A DNA stretch of 10,588 bases from DATKZH01 sp964475955 (GCA_964475955.1 CAYYZY010000246.1:1-10588); one strand, 5' to 3'. Positions 1 to 7,965 are shown, counted from the first letter of the stretch. Notes: generated from the sequence alone by a model not told the origin. Numbers and translations are program-made.

Positions 1-51
1 AAGGATTTACGCAATACCAACATGTTGACAGCAGTAGTGCAAGCACCCACC

Positions 52-3000
52 CTACTCGCTGCCGCCGGTGGAGAGGCGCTCGAAGTACTCGCGGTTGAGT
101 TCCTCCCAGCCGACGGGCGAGGGGTCCTGCATGCTGCCGAGGATGTCCTTCTGCACGTCGGTGGGGAGGTTCGCCGTCTCGTCCCGGCGGATCTCGAACT
201 CGCCTTCCAGGTACTGCTTGACGTTCCCCAGGCCCTCGGCCAGCACCTCGCGCCGGCGCAGGGCGTTCTGGTAGCGCCCCGCCCGGATGTCGCGCTCCAC
301 CTGGGCCATCAGGTCGATCATCTTCTTCAGGTCGGTGTGGTGGAAGTTGGTGATCTGGAACTGGAGGTCGATGCCCTCGGCCTTGTTGCGAAGCGCCGCC
401 TGCTTGCCGGCCAGGCGGTTGCGCTCCCGGTCGTCGCGCGCGCCGGGGGCCGGGCCTTCGAGGCCTTCGCCCCCTTCGCCGCTCTCCTTGCCGCCGCCGG
501 TGGCCCCGCCGGTGGGGTCGGTGCTGTGGTCCTTGATCTGGCCTTTCATGTACGGGTCGGGCGTGAGGCGACTGGGGGTCTTGCGGCCGCCCTTGCCGAC
601 GGCCTCGTCGCCGACGAACTCGCCGCTCGACTTCCCCTGGCGCCCCTCGCCGGCCCGGCCTCCGATCTCGCTCGTGTTGGGGAGCCGGTTGCCGGTGGCC
701 CCCTTGGCGCTCATGTTGGAGATGGGCCCGTCGGCCACGTCCCAGCCGGCCCCCTTGTCGAGCGAGTCGGCCGCGCTGGAGGAGACGTCTTCCATCTCGT
801 CGAACAGGTCCTCCTCCTCTTCCAGCAGGTCGCCGACGAGGTCCTCCAACTCGCCGGGCAGCTCGGCCATGGGCGCTTCCTTGAGCTCGTCGTCGAGATA
901 CTCTTCCTGGCTCCACCGTTCGCGGTCGGGCGTGTCGGGGAGCCATTTCTCCATGTTCGACTGGATCTCCTCGGCCATCTCGGCGCCCAGTTGCTCGAGC
1001 GGCACGGCGATGTCGGCCGTCTTTTTCAGCAGGGCGTCTTCGGCCATCTTCATCTCGGTCTGGATCTCGATCAGCTCCTTGAGCATGCTGGGGTTGGCGA
1101 AGTCCTGATCGGGGAGCTTGCTCAGGTCGGTGTTCAACTCCTTCATGAACTTCGACCAGTCGTCCTCGGCCGCCTCGAGCGCCTTGAGCAACTGCTCCGA
1201 CTCCTCGGCGAAGTCTTCCACCGGCGCCTTGGCCAGATTCTCGGCGGCCTCGACCACCTTCTTCTGCCGCTGGAGCGCTTCGTCGAGCTTCTCCTTGAGG
1301 TCCTCGAACGCCTGCTGCGCGTCGGGCGGCAGGTCGCCGCCCATGCGCTTCTCCATCTCGGCGAGCTCGTCGGTCTGCGCCTGCCGGGCGACGTCGAGCA
1401 GGCGGCGCAGCACGTCGATGATCCGCGCCTGGGTTTCGTTCAACGCGGGCACCGGGTCGTCGAAGCCTTCCAGTGTGTTCACCTTAACCAGTTCGTCGCA
1501 ATGGCTTACGGCCTTGAGCATGTCGCCGAAGGCCAACTGGTTGAGGATCCGCTTGACGGTGCGGCGCTCCTCGCGGTCCGTGTCGCCGATCGACTTGACC
1601 AGCCCGATCGACGCCTTCTGGACCTCCACCTGGAGCCCGCGCACCTCGGCGGCCAGCGACGCCCGGTCGGGCAACGCGTCCTCGTGCAGGATCATCGCAG
1701 CCTGCACGCGGGCGCGGATCTGCCGTTCGAGGATCTTCCACACCCGGCTGCGCAGGCTATCGATCTGCTCCAGCGCCTCGTTGGAGATGGCCTCCTCGGC
1801 CACCAGCCGGATCGCATGCCAGCCGCCCTCCTCCTTCTGCGGCTTGAGGTCCAGGCCCCAGTCGCCCACGTCGCGGCGGTCCCAGGCGACGGCGCGGACC
1901 ATCACCGTGTTGCCCGGCTGGGCCTTGTCGCCGGAGAGGTCGAGCCGGTGGTGCAGCACCACGGTCTTGCTGCTCTCGAACTCGGTCCAGTCCTTGACCG
2001 GCGTGGCCGGCATGACCTCAGCGGATTCCGTCTCGGTCGTTTCCTCGCCGTCTTCGCCGCCCGCCTCCTTCTCGATCTTCATCTCCAGGCGGACGCGGCC
2101 TATTCCGTAATCGTCGCCGGCGCGGATCATCACGGGCACCTCGGCCCCGGGCGACGCCGTCTCCTGCCGGCCCGGCTTGAGCAGTTCGACCGACGGCGGC
2201 TCGTCGGGCAGCACGTGGATCCGGTTCAGGCGCGGGTTCGGGTCGCTGTGGCCCGAACTGTTGACCAAGTGGATGGTGAACGTGGAATCCTTCAGCATGG
2301 GGAGCTTGGTGACCAGCGCGGCTCCGCCGTCTTCCACCGAGCCGACGTAGCGCTGCCCGCCCGACTCGATGTAGCCCCGGGCGATGGGCGAGGAGGGGCG
2401 CACGCGCAGCTCGGCCTCGGTGTACTGGGGGGCCTCGAGGTCGGCGTGGCGCTGGGCGAACGTCTCGTCGGGCCGGTTCAGGTACCGCGGGAAGTGGAAC
2501 GTGACCTCGACCTCGTCGATCGTCGGCTTTTCGCAGACGCCCACCGTGTACTCGCGGGTCTGCGAGTCGCCGATCTCAACCCGGTAGACCAACGGCTTAA
2601 GGACCGAGGGGATCGTGAGCCGGTAGAGCCGCCGCGGCTGGTCGCGCTTGGCACCGTCCTCGGTGACTTCCACCATGCGGCGCTGGTCGGCCGTCATCGG
2701 TAGCGAAGTCTCCTCCTCCCCTTCCGAATTGAAGAAGAGCCGCGCCGGGTACGGATCGCCCTGGGGCCGATCGACGATCTCGGCGGCGATCTCCAGGCTG
2801 GAGCCGACGAGGATCTCGGCGTCGCCCGGCGTGACCTCGACGATCTTGACCTTCCCCACCGAGGGGACGAACTCCCAGGGTTTCATCAGCCGGTTGGCGG
2901 CCGACCCCCAGTTGGGCACCAGCAGATGGCACAGCAGGGCCACCGCCAGCAGCACGCCCAACGTGCCCACCGATTCGCCCAGGTCGCGCGGCGTTTGCAT

Positions 3001-3459
3001 GGAGCAGCAGAAGCGGGTCCAGCGGGTCTCTTTCTCCGGGGCCTCTTCGAAGCGGACGCGGCCCAGTTGCGCGGCCGAGTAGCCCACCGCCGCCTCGCAG
3101 AACGCGCGGTCGACGTTCTTCGTGTCGTCGGCCAGTTGGACGACGTTGATCAGGTGGCTGCCCAGTTCGGGGAACTCCGACTCGACGCGCCGGGCCGTGG
3201 CCTCCAGGCTCCGCTGGCTTCGGACCACCCTCCGCGAGACCAGCACGATCATCACGACCGTGACGGCCAGCCAAGCCAAGAGCAACCCTAGGAGGACGAC
3301 CTGGGGGAATTTCAGAAACGCGTCGAAGAGCATGAACACGAACAGCGTGCCCAGCGACACGCAGAGGGCCATCACGGCGGTGGTCAACAGCGTGAAGAGC
3401 CACCACTTCTGCCGGGCGGCGTCGAGCCGCCGAATCACGTCGTGCGCCGCAGGAGACAT
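52..3459 (-). CDS. Large DUF4175-like membrane-anchored protein with long coiled-coil C-terminal half
   Basis: This protein has 1135 residues; DUF4175 proteins are usually somewhat shorter. Two hydrophobic helices lie near residues 20-44 and 52-75, followed by a soluble segment and a third helix near 163-183, as in DUF4175. Residues about 205-550 look like beta-rich, Ig-like envelope modules. Residues about 560-890 are strongly helical, charged and coiled-coil-like. An acidic run near 865-880 leads into a Gly/Ser-rich linker near 910-1000 (GRAGEGRQGKSSGEF, GGGKESGEGGEG). The C-terminus is helical and ends in NREYFERLS, resembling the YFxxL end of DUF4175 proteins. The start is supported by a GAGAGG motif nine bases upstream. 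It is divergent from the VWA operon, so it cannot share its transcript, but planctomycetes often keep such proteins near VWA/DUF58 genes. Function is unknown; an envelope scaffold role is inference. Gene certain, family assignment moderate. Confidence 0.85.
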   Translation of the reverse strand: MSPAAHDVIRRLDAARQKWWLFTLLTTAVMALCVSLGTLFVFMLFDAFLKFPQVVLLGLLLAWLAVTVVMIVLVSRRVVRSQRSLEATARRVESEFPELGSHLINVVQLADDTKNVDRAFCEAAVGYSAAQLGRVRFEEAPEKETRWTRFCCSMQTPRDLGESVGTLGVLLAVALLCHLLVPNWGSAANRLMKPWEFVPSVGKVKIVEVTPGDAEILVGSSLEIAAEIVDRPQGDPYPARLFFNSEGEEETSLPMTADQRRMVEVTEDGAKRDQPRRLYRLTIPSVLKPLVYRVEIGDSQTREYTVGVCEKPTIDEVEVTFHFPRYLNRPDETFAQRHADLEAPQYTEAELRVRPSSPIARGYIESGGQRYVGSVEDGGAALVTKLPMLKDSTFTIHLVNSSGHSDPNPRLNRIHVLPDEPPSVELLKPGRQETASPGAEVPVMIRAGDDYGIGRVRLEMKIEKEAGGEDGEETTETESAEVMPATPVKDWTEFESSKTVVLHHRLDLSGDKAQPGNTVMVRAVAWDRRDVGDWGLDLKPQKEEGGWHAIRLVAEEAISNEALEQIDSLRSRVWKILERQIRARVQAAMILHEDALPDRASLAAEVRGLQVEVQKASIGLVKSIGDTDREERRTVKRILNQLAFGDMLKAVSHCDELVKVNTLEGFDDPVPALNETQARIIDVLRRLLDVARQAQTDELAEMEKRMGGDLPPDAQQAFEDLKEKLDEALQRQKKVVEAAENLAKAPVEDFAEESEQLLKALEAAEDDWSKFMKELNTDLSKLPDQDFANPSMLKELIEIQTEMKMAEDALLKKTADIAVPLEQLGAEMAEEIQSNMEKWLPDTPDRERWSQEEYLDDELKEAPMAELPGELEDLVGDLLEEEEDLFDEMEDVSSSAADSLDKGAGWDVADGPISNMSAKGATGNRLPNTSEIGGRAGEGRQGKSSGEFVGDEAVGKGGRKTPSRLTPDPYMKGQIKDHSTDPTGGATGGGKESGEGGEGLEGPAPGARDDRERNRLAGKQAALRNKAEGIDLQFQITNFHHTDLKKMIDLMAQVERDIRAGRYQNALRRREVLAEGLGNVKQYLEGEFEIRRDETANLPTDVQKDILGSMQDPSPVGWEELNREYFERLSTGGSE

Positions 3460-3468
3460 CGCCCGAGC

Positions 3469-3475
3469 CCTCTCT
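3469..3475 (-). promoter_or_regulatory. Ribosome binding site of the DUF4175-like gene
   Basis: On the minus strand this reads AGAGAGG and ends nine bases before the ATG at 3459. It supports that start, which also places a helix-forming N-terminus directly ahead of the first membrane segment. Confidence 0.6.
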
Positions 3476-3492
3476 GGTTCCCCGTCGCTCTG

Positions 3493-3578
3493 CCGACCCC
3501 ACGTCGGCGATTCGCCTCCGTTTAGCCACCGACGGCACGTCGGCGCCCCTACCGCTTAACCGCCCGACGGCACGTCGG
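3493..3578. repeat. Three spaced copies of palindrome CCGAC-N5-GTCGG
   Basis: Copies lie at 3493-3507 (spacer CCCAC), 3529-3543 (spacer GGCAC) and 3564-3578 (spacer GGCAC), so their starts are 36 and 35 bases apart. The last two copies are identical over 15 bases, form a CCGACG/CGTCGG stem with a GCA loop, and are each preceded by a related TTA(G/A)CC(A/G)C tag. The array ends about 34 bases upstream of the minus-strand ATG at 3459, inside its putative leader or promoter. It could be a dispersed planctomycete hairpin repeat or a set of operator sites; near-identity extending into the flanks favours a repeat family. Confidence 0.7.
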
Positions 3579-3865
3579 CCCACTTCTTCCCTTTGTTATT
3601 CTGTCGACGCAACCCCGTTTTCGTCAAGGGAATCGCTCCCCACAATCACCGCGGCACGGCCGCGCGATGCGCTGGCTGGGTCGCCATCGCCCCCCCCTGC
3701 GGAGGCGCATTCATGCCGCCATCGCCCACCCTGGGTAGGGAACGGATGCCGCATCGCTCGGTATCCTTCCCTGGAGGGGCGTGCAAGAACGGCCCATTTG
3801 GGTTACAAAAGAACGAGAGGGGCACGTTCCCGTGCAGGTTAGCGCGGGTTGTTCCTACGGCGTTT
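3579..3865. other. Non-coding part of the divergent intergenic region
   Basis: No convincing gene, RNA gene or promoter was found here. A plus-strand open frame from 3593 to 3985 crosses it. Its predicted peptide is rich in Arg, Pro, Gly and Cys with no recognisable domain, and it runs through the hairpin cluster downstream, so I regard it as chance. The promoters of both divergent genes must lie somewhere between 3460 and 3981, but I cannot place -35 or -10 boxes with confidence. Confidence 0.5.
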
Positions 3866-3949
3866 GTAGTGACCGCGTTCATGCGGTCGAAAGCCCGCGC
3901 GGGCTGCCGGAACCCGATGAATCGGGGCACTACGAGCCCGAAGGGCTCG
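3866..3949. repeat. Cloverleaf-like cluster of four GC-rich hairpins
   Basis: GTAGTG (3866-3871) is complementary to CACTAC (3928-3933), forming an outer stem. Inside lie GACCGC/GCGGTC (3871-3888, six-base loop), the perfect 14-base palindrome AGCCCGCGCGGGCT (3892-3905), and CCCGAT/ATCGGG (3913-3926, two-base loop). Directly after the outer stem comes CGAGCCC-GAA-GGGCTCG (3933-3949), a seven-pair stem with a three-base loop. The block ends 32 bases before the ATG at 3982, so if transcribed it would be in the 5' leader of the small exported protein. It resembles dispersed multi-hairpin elements of planctomycetes (recalled, not searched). A structured leader or regulatory RNA is an alternative. 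Confidence 0.7.
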
Positions 3950-3968
3950 ATCGGCCACTCTTGGCAGA

Positions 3969-3975
3969 GGGAGGA
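3969..3975 (+). promoter_or_regulatory. Ribosome binding site deciding the start of the exported protein
   Basis: GGGAGGA lies six bases upstream of the ATG at 3982. It selects this start over the in-frame upstream start at 3781, whose extra 67 codons would translate straight through the hairpin cluster and bury the signal peptide. Confidence 0.75.
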
Positions 3976-3981
3976 CGTGCG

Positions 3982-4680
3982 ATGATTGTCTCGGTACGCA
4001 GGGTGTTTCTCCTGGTGCTCGGCTCCTTGATACTCGCCTCGCTGGGGCCCGGCCAGGCGGTGCGGCCGGCTTGCGGCGCCGAGCCTCCGGCGATCAATCC
4101 GTTCGGCCCGGTCCGGCGCGAGCGCGAGGACGCGGTTCCCGGGTACCTGGAGACGTCGGACGGCAAGGTCTACCCCGGCGCGATCTACATGACCCGCGAC
4201 AAGCGCCTCAAGATCTACGACCAAAAGATGAAGCGGCAGCGGGAAGTGCCGCTCCGCGTGGTGAGCCGCATCGAGTGCAAGGTGCTCAAGGAGTGGATGG
4301 AGAAGGAGTGGCGGTTCAAGGAGACGACCAGGGCCGAGAAGTACTACACGGGCCGCGAGTACCCGGCCCGGGAGTACGTCCACACGATCACGCTCCACGA
4401 CGATCGCACGATCACCGGGCCGCTGGCGGAGATCGTTTACGTCCGGCCGTACGCCGATCCCAAGGCGGCCGGCCCGCGCCCGAAACAGGAGGCGAAGCGG
4501 TTCCTGCTGCACAAGCGCGACAAGGGGGAGATCGGCACGAAGCTGAAATCGCTGACTTACGTGCGCCGGATCGAGCTCGGCGAGGAGGCGTTGGAGGAGG
4601 GCCGGCGCAAGGCCGCCCGCTACCGCCCCGAAAGAAGCTCGTCTTCGCGTCGAGAACCGGCCGACGACGACGCGCCGTAA
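3982..4680 (+). CDS. Small exported protein of unknown function
   Basis: The protein has 232 residues. The N-terminus is a typical Sec signal peptide: MIVSVRR, a hydrophobic core FLLVLGSLILASL, and a probable signal peptidase I site after CGA (about residue 33, before EPPA). The nearby Cys is not in a proper lipobox. The mature part is basic and rich in charged residues. Two regions look alike: residues about 54-103 (YLETSDGKVYPG ... RVVSRIE) and about 134-200 (HTITLHDDRTITGP ... TYVRRIE). Each starts with a strand and a D-G/D-R turn and ends in a V-x-R-I-E strand, suggesting two small beta-barrel domains. The tail is Arg/Ser/Asp-rich and probably disordered. A repeat-bearing gap of 142 bases separates it from the VWA operon, so co-transcription is possible but unproven. 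I do not recognise a family; SHD1-like or SH3-like barrels are a guess. Confidence 0.8.
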   Translation: MIVSVRRVFLLVLGSLILASLGPGQAVRPACGAEPPAINPFGPVRREREDAVPGYLETSDGKVYPGAIYMTRDKRLKIYDQKMKRQREVPLRVVSRIECKVLKEWMEKEWRFKETTRAEKYYTGREYPAREYVHTITLHDDRTITGPLAEIVYVRPYADPKAAGPRPKQEAKRFLLHKRDKGEIGTKLKSLTYVRRIELGEEALEEGRRKAARYRPERSSSSRREPADDDAP

Positions 4681-4687
4681 TCGCCGC

Positions 4688-4762
4688 CCGTGGGGCACGT
4701 TTCCAGGTGCCGCCGTGGGGCACGTTTCCAACGTGCCTGGCGCGATGGAATCGTGCCCCACG
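4688..4762. repeat. Repeated GTGGGGCACGTTTCCA element with inverted copy
   Basis: The 18-base sequence CCGTGGGGCACGTTTCCA occurs at 4688-4705 and 4713-4730, a 25-base period. An inverted copy, TGGAATCGTGCCCCACG, lies at 4746-4762 and pairs with 4714-4730 in 16 of 17 positions around a 15-base loop. The array fills the gap between the exported protein and the VWA operon. It resembles a dispersed intergenic repeat I recall from planctomycete genomes. No T-run follows the stem, so it is not a canonical intrinsic terminator, although it could attenuate read-through or protect a 3' end. Confidence 0.8.
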
Positions 4763-4822
4763 AGTTGGTTTCGTGCTCATACGACCGTTCGCCGGTCTTC
4801 ACCTCAAGGTAGTCACCCACCC

Positions 4823-7069
4823 GTGTTCAAGCTCACCCTGGAACAAGGCCACAGCGTCACGACGATGCTGGCCGTGGCCGCGGCGGCGATCGCGCTTTCG
4901 GCGGTCTTCTACTACCGGGCGTTCGGGGCGCTTCGGCGCGGGCAGTGGCAGACGCTCCTGGTGCTGCGCATCCTGGCGATCCTCATCGTGGTGCTGCTCC
5001 TGTTCCGGCCGGTGTTCAGCTTCCACCGCGACCTCGAAGAGCAGCCCGCGGTGATCTTCCTGCTGGATAGCTCCGCGTCGATGCGCATCGCCGACGACGC
5101 CGGCAAGGTGCCCCGTTTCAACCAGGCCCGGCAGCAGATCGAGGCCTGGTGGGACCGGCTCGACGACCACTTCAACCTGCAACTGATCGCCTTCTCGGAG
5201 CGGGCGAGGCCGCTGGACGATCTGGGCCAGTTGGTCGGCCTGGCGCCCGACGGCAAGGCGACGTCGCTCTCCCGGGCCCTGCGTGCCGCCTCGAAGCGGC
5301 TCCGGCTGGACGACGTCGAAGCCGTGATCCTCCTCTCCGACGGCATCCACAATTCGGCCGGCAGCCCCGAGGAGGCGGCCCTGAAGATGGGCGTGCCCGT
5401 CCACACCGTCGGCGTGGGCGCGAGCCTGCGGAGCGACGTCTCGTACCGCGACGTCCAGGTGGTCGGCATGGACTGCGCCGACCGCCTGCTCCTGGACAAC
5501 AAGGCCCGCATCACCGGCTCGGTGGAAGGGGTCGGCCTGGGCGGCCGCGTCGTGACCGTGGTGCTGGAGGACGACGGCGAGACGCTCGAGCGCCGGGAGA
5601 TCACGCTCGACGACGTCGAGGGGGCCCAGGAGGTCGAGTTCGAGATCCGCCCCACCGTCCAGGGCCGGCACACCTACACGGTCCGCGTGCCCGCGGTGGG
5701 CGAAGAGAAGATCGAGGAGAACAACCAGCGATCGGCCGTGGCGCTGGTCGTCGAGCCGGGCATCCGGGTGTTATACCTCGAAGGAACGCTTCGGGCGGAA
5801 TATGGGGCCCTGGTACAGCGATTCCTCTCCAAGGACCCCGACCTGGAGTTCTGCGCACTGCTGCAAACCAAGACGAACGTGTTCCTCAAGCGGTCGAACA
5901 TCGAGGGGCTCGAGCTCGACGGGATCCCCTCCGACCCGGAAAGCATCAGCACGTTCGACGTGTTCCTCTTCGGCGACCTCGACAGCTCCTACCTCCGGCC
6001 CGAGCAGCAGAGGCTGTTCGTCGAGCGAGTCCGCGACGGCGCCGGCCTGGTGATGGTCGGCGGGTACCACAGCCTGGGGCCGGGCGGCTACGCGGGCACC
6101 CCGCTGGGCGAAGTGCTGCCCGTCGCGCTGGGCGACCGCGAGATCGGCCAGATCACCGATCCGTTCCTCCCCACCTTGACCCCCGAAGGGGTCCATCACC
6201 CCATCTTCGCCAACATCGCCGGCTTCTTCCCCACCGAGGACGGCGATTCGAAGGTGGCCGGGCTGCCCCCGCTGCTCGGCTGCACGCGCGTGGGGCCCGC
6301 CCGGCCGGGGGCGACCGTGCTGGCCACCTGCCCGCTGGCCGACAACCGGCCGCCGGTGCTCGCCGTCCAGCCGGTCGACAAGGGCCGGACCGCCGTCTTC
6401 TGCGGCGACACGACGCGCAACTGGCAGCAGGGCCCCCGGGCGGTCGACCAGGACTCGCCCTTCCTTCAGTTCTGGGGTCAACTGATTCGCTGGCTCGCCG
6501 GGCGCAGCTCGGAGGTGACCGCCGAGGCCAGCGTGGTCGGCAGCACCGACAAGGGCTACTACGAGCCCGACCAGACCGTCACCCTCTCGGCGATCGTGCG
6601 CGACGAGGAGGGCGAAGGGACCGACGACGCCGCGGTCACGGCCAAGATCAAGGGGCCGGCGGGCCGCCCCGACGAGGTCGAGCTGACCGTCGTGCCCGGC
6701 CCCGGCGGACACTACCGCGGCACGTACCAGCCGGCCACGGCGGGGCCGTACGAGATCGCGATCGAGGCCCGACTCGGCGAAGTCGCCCTTTCGGCCGATC
6801 CGATCGTGATCGAGGTCGGCCGCCCCAACCTCGAGTTCGAGAAGCTCGATCTCGACGAAAAGACGCTCGGCCGCATCGCCGCCAACACGGGCGGTCGGTG
6901 CGTTCACATCTCGACGGCCGACCACCTGATCGACCAGCTCGACCGCACGCAGCGCAAGAAGCGCGTCTACCTCGAACGGCCGCTCTTCTGGCCGCCGCTG
7001 TTCTGGCTGCTGTTCGTCGGCCTGTTGACCACCGAATGGGTGCTGCGGCGGAGGTTCCTCCTGCGATGA
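4823..7069 (+). CDS. Large VWA-domain membrane protein with GATase1-like domain
   Basis: From the GTG at 4823 the protein has 748 residues. It opens with V/MFKLTLEQGHS, helix 1 (about 13-30, ending AVFYYRAFG) and helix 2 (about 45-65). The VWA domain follows with a complete MIDAS: DSSAS at 82-86, Thr147 in KATSLS and Asp173 in LLSDG. Beta-rich modules follow. A GATase1-like segment spans about 312-436 (VLYLEG, FDVFLFGDLD, GAGLVMVGG) but lacks an obvious catalytic Cys-His-Glu triad. An Ig-like module (about 577-667) and a C-terminal anchor helix (about 720-742, FWPPLFWLLFVGLL) complete it. An in-frame ATG at 4715 lies inside the intergenic repeat and would add 36 non-homologous residues, so I reject it; the ribosome site for GTG is weak (AAGG at 4806-4809). 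First gene of an operon with DUF58 and BatA-like genes; probable metal-dependent protein binding at the membrane. Confidence 0.88.
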   Translation: MFKLTLEQGHSVTTMLAVAAAAIALSAVFYYRAFGALRRGQWQTLLVLRILAILIVVLLLFRPVFSFHRDLEEQPAVIFLLDSSASMRIADDAGKVPRFNQARQQIEAWWDRLDDHFNLQLIAFSERARPLDDLGQLVGLAPDGKATSLSRALRAASKRLRLDDVEAVILLSDGIHNSAGSPEEAALKMGVPVHTVGVGASLRSDVSYRDVQVVGMDCADRLLLDNKARITGSVEGVGLGGRVVTVVLEDDGETLERREITLDDVEGAQEVEFEIRPTVQGRHTYTVRVPAVGEEKIEENNQRSAVALVVEPGIRVLYLEGTLRAEYGALVQRFLSKDPDLEFCALLQTKTNVFLKRSNIEGLELDGIPSDPESISTFDVFLFGDLDSSYLRPEQQRLFVERVRDGAGLVMVGGYHSLGPGGYAGTPLGEVLPVALGDREIGQITDPFLPTLTPEGVHHPIFANIAGFFPTEDGDSKVAGLPPLLGCTRVGPARPGATVLATCPLADNRPPVLAVQPVDKGRTAVFCGDTTRNWQQGPRAVDQDSPFLQFWGQLIRWLAGRSSEVTAEASVVGSTDKGYYEPDQTVTLSAIVRDEEGEGTDDAAVTAKIKGPAGRPDEVELTVVPGPGGHYRGTYQPATAGPYEIAIEARLGEVALSADPIVIEVGRPNLEFEKLDLDEKTLGRIAANTGGRCVHISTADHLIDQLDRTQRKKRVYLERPLFWPPLFWLLFVGLLTTEWVLRRRFLLR

Positions 7070-7965
7070 GCCCGAAAACCGGTTACCGCTATCTCGAGCC
7101 CTCCGCGCTGGCCCGGATGAAGAACCTGCAAATGGTCGCCCGGGGCGTGGTGGAAGGGTTTATCACCGGCCTGCACGCCAGCCCCTACAAGGGGTTCAGC
7201 GTGGAGTTCGCCGAGCATCGCGAGTACACCGCCGGCGACGACCCCCGCCACCTCGACTACAAGATGCTGGCCCGCACCGACCGGCTGTACGTCAAGCAGT
7301 ACGAGGAAGAGACGAACATGCGGGTGCAGATCCTGCTCGACACGAGCGGGTCGATGGCCTACCGCTACGAGGAGAAGATCAGCAAGTTCGACTACGGCGC
7401 GTACCTGACGGCCGTCCTCTCCTACCTGATGCTCAAGCAGCAGGACTCGGTGGGGCTGACGACGTTCGACGACGCCATCCGGCTCGACATGCCCGCCCGA
7501 AGCTCCCCCCGGCACTTCAACGAGATGATGCGGCGACTGGAGACGGTCGAGCCGGGCCGCGAGACCGACGTGGCCCAAATCCTCCACAAGCTGGCCAACC
7601 GGTTCAAGAAGCGGTGCCTGATCGTGCTGGTGAGCGACCTGTACGACGATCCCGACGCGGTGATGCGCGCCCTGCACCACTTCCGGCACCGCCGGCACGA
7701 GGTGATCGTCTTCCACGTGTTCGACAAGGCCGAGATCGACTTCCCCTTCCGCGAGGTCACCTCGTTCTACGACCTGGAGACGAACGAGCGCCTCCAAATC
7801 GACCCCGTCTACGTGCGCGACGCCTACCGCGAGCAGATCGAGGCGTTCATCGAAACCTACCGCCGCGCCTGCGCCGAGACCCGCATCGACTACGTGATGA
7901 CCGACACCTCGGTCCCCTACGACTTCATGCTTTCCCGATACGTCGCCAAGCGCAACATGCCATGA
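7066..7965 (+). CDS. DUF58 domain protein, cytoplasmic VWA-like
   Basis: The protein has 299 residues, normal for the short membrane-free DUF58 family. The family core is clear: GLHASPYKGFSVEFAEHREY, then AGDDPRHLDYKMLARTDRLY (residues about 35-75) and VKQYEEETN. A VWA-like fold follows with full MIDAS residues: DTSGS at 92-96, Thr167 in GRETD and Asp191 in VLVSDLYDD. No signal peptide or membrane helix is seen. The ATG overlaps the stop of the preceding VWA gene by four bases (ATGA), with GGAGG at 7050-7054 inside that gene. The long upstream extension of this frame is only antiphase reading of the VWA gene. DUF58 proteins are commonly encoded with MoxR ATPases and BatA-type proteins. Here it is likely the cytosolic component that links to the two membrane VWA proteins. 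Confidence 0.93.
   Translation: MSPKTGYRYLEPSALARMKNLQMVARGVVEGFITGLHASPYKGFSVEFAEHREYTAGDDPRHLDYKMLARTDRLYVKQYEEETNMRVQILLDTSGSMAYRYEEKISKFDYGAYLTAVLSYLMLKQQDSVGLTTFDDAIRLDMPARSSPRHFNEMMRRLETVEPGRETDVAQILHKLANRFKKRCLIVLVSDLYDDPDAVMRALHHFRHRRHEVIVFHVFDKAEIDFPFREVTSFYDLETNERLQIDPVYVRDAYREQIEAFIETYRRACAETRIDYVMTDTSVPYDFMLSRYVAKRNMP

Noticed and set aside
18..27. Palindrome CAACATGTTG near the left edge
   Set aside because: A ten-base palindrome alone is too short to support an operator or terminator; only 51 bases beyond the gene's stop are visible.
22..2703. An 893-codon plus-strand open frame opposite the DUF4175-like gene
   Set aside because: It is the antisense of a convincing gene. The predicted protein is a Leu/Val/Gly/Arg-rich string with no domain, which is typical of GC-rich antisense frames.
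3593..3985. A 130-codon plus-strand frame in the divergent intergenic region
   Set aside because: It reads through the four-hairpin cluster, has no family resemblance, and overlaps the well-supported start of the exported protein in another frame.
3646..4761. A 371-codon minus-strand frame opposite the exported protein
   Set aside because: Both ends are translated intergenic repeats and the middle is antisense of a gene with a good signal peptide and ribosome site.
5758..6130. Active glutamine amidotransferase domain in the first VWA protein
   Set aside because: The fold pattern resembles GATase1 but I see no nucleophile-elbow Cys or matching His-Glu pair, so enzymatic activity is not supported.
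5149..7065. A long in-frame upstream extension of the DUF58 gene
   Set aside because: It overlaps the VWA gene in another frame and is a low-complexity Arg/Gly/Pro string; the DUF58 family begins at the ATG at 7066.
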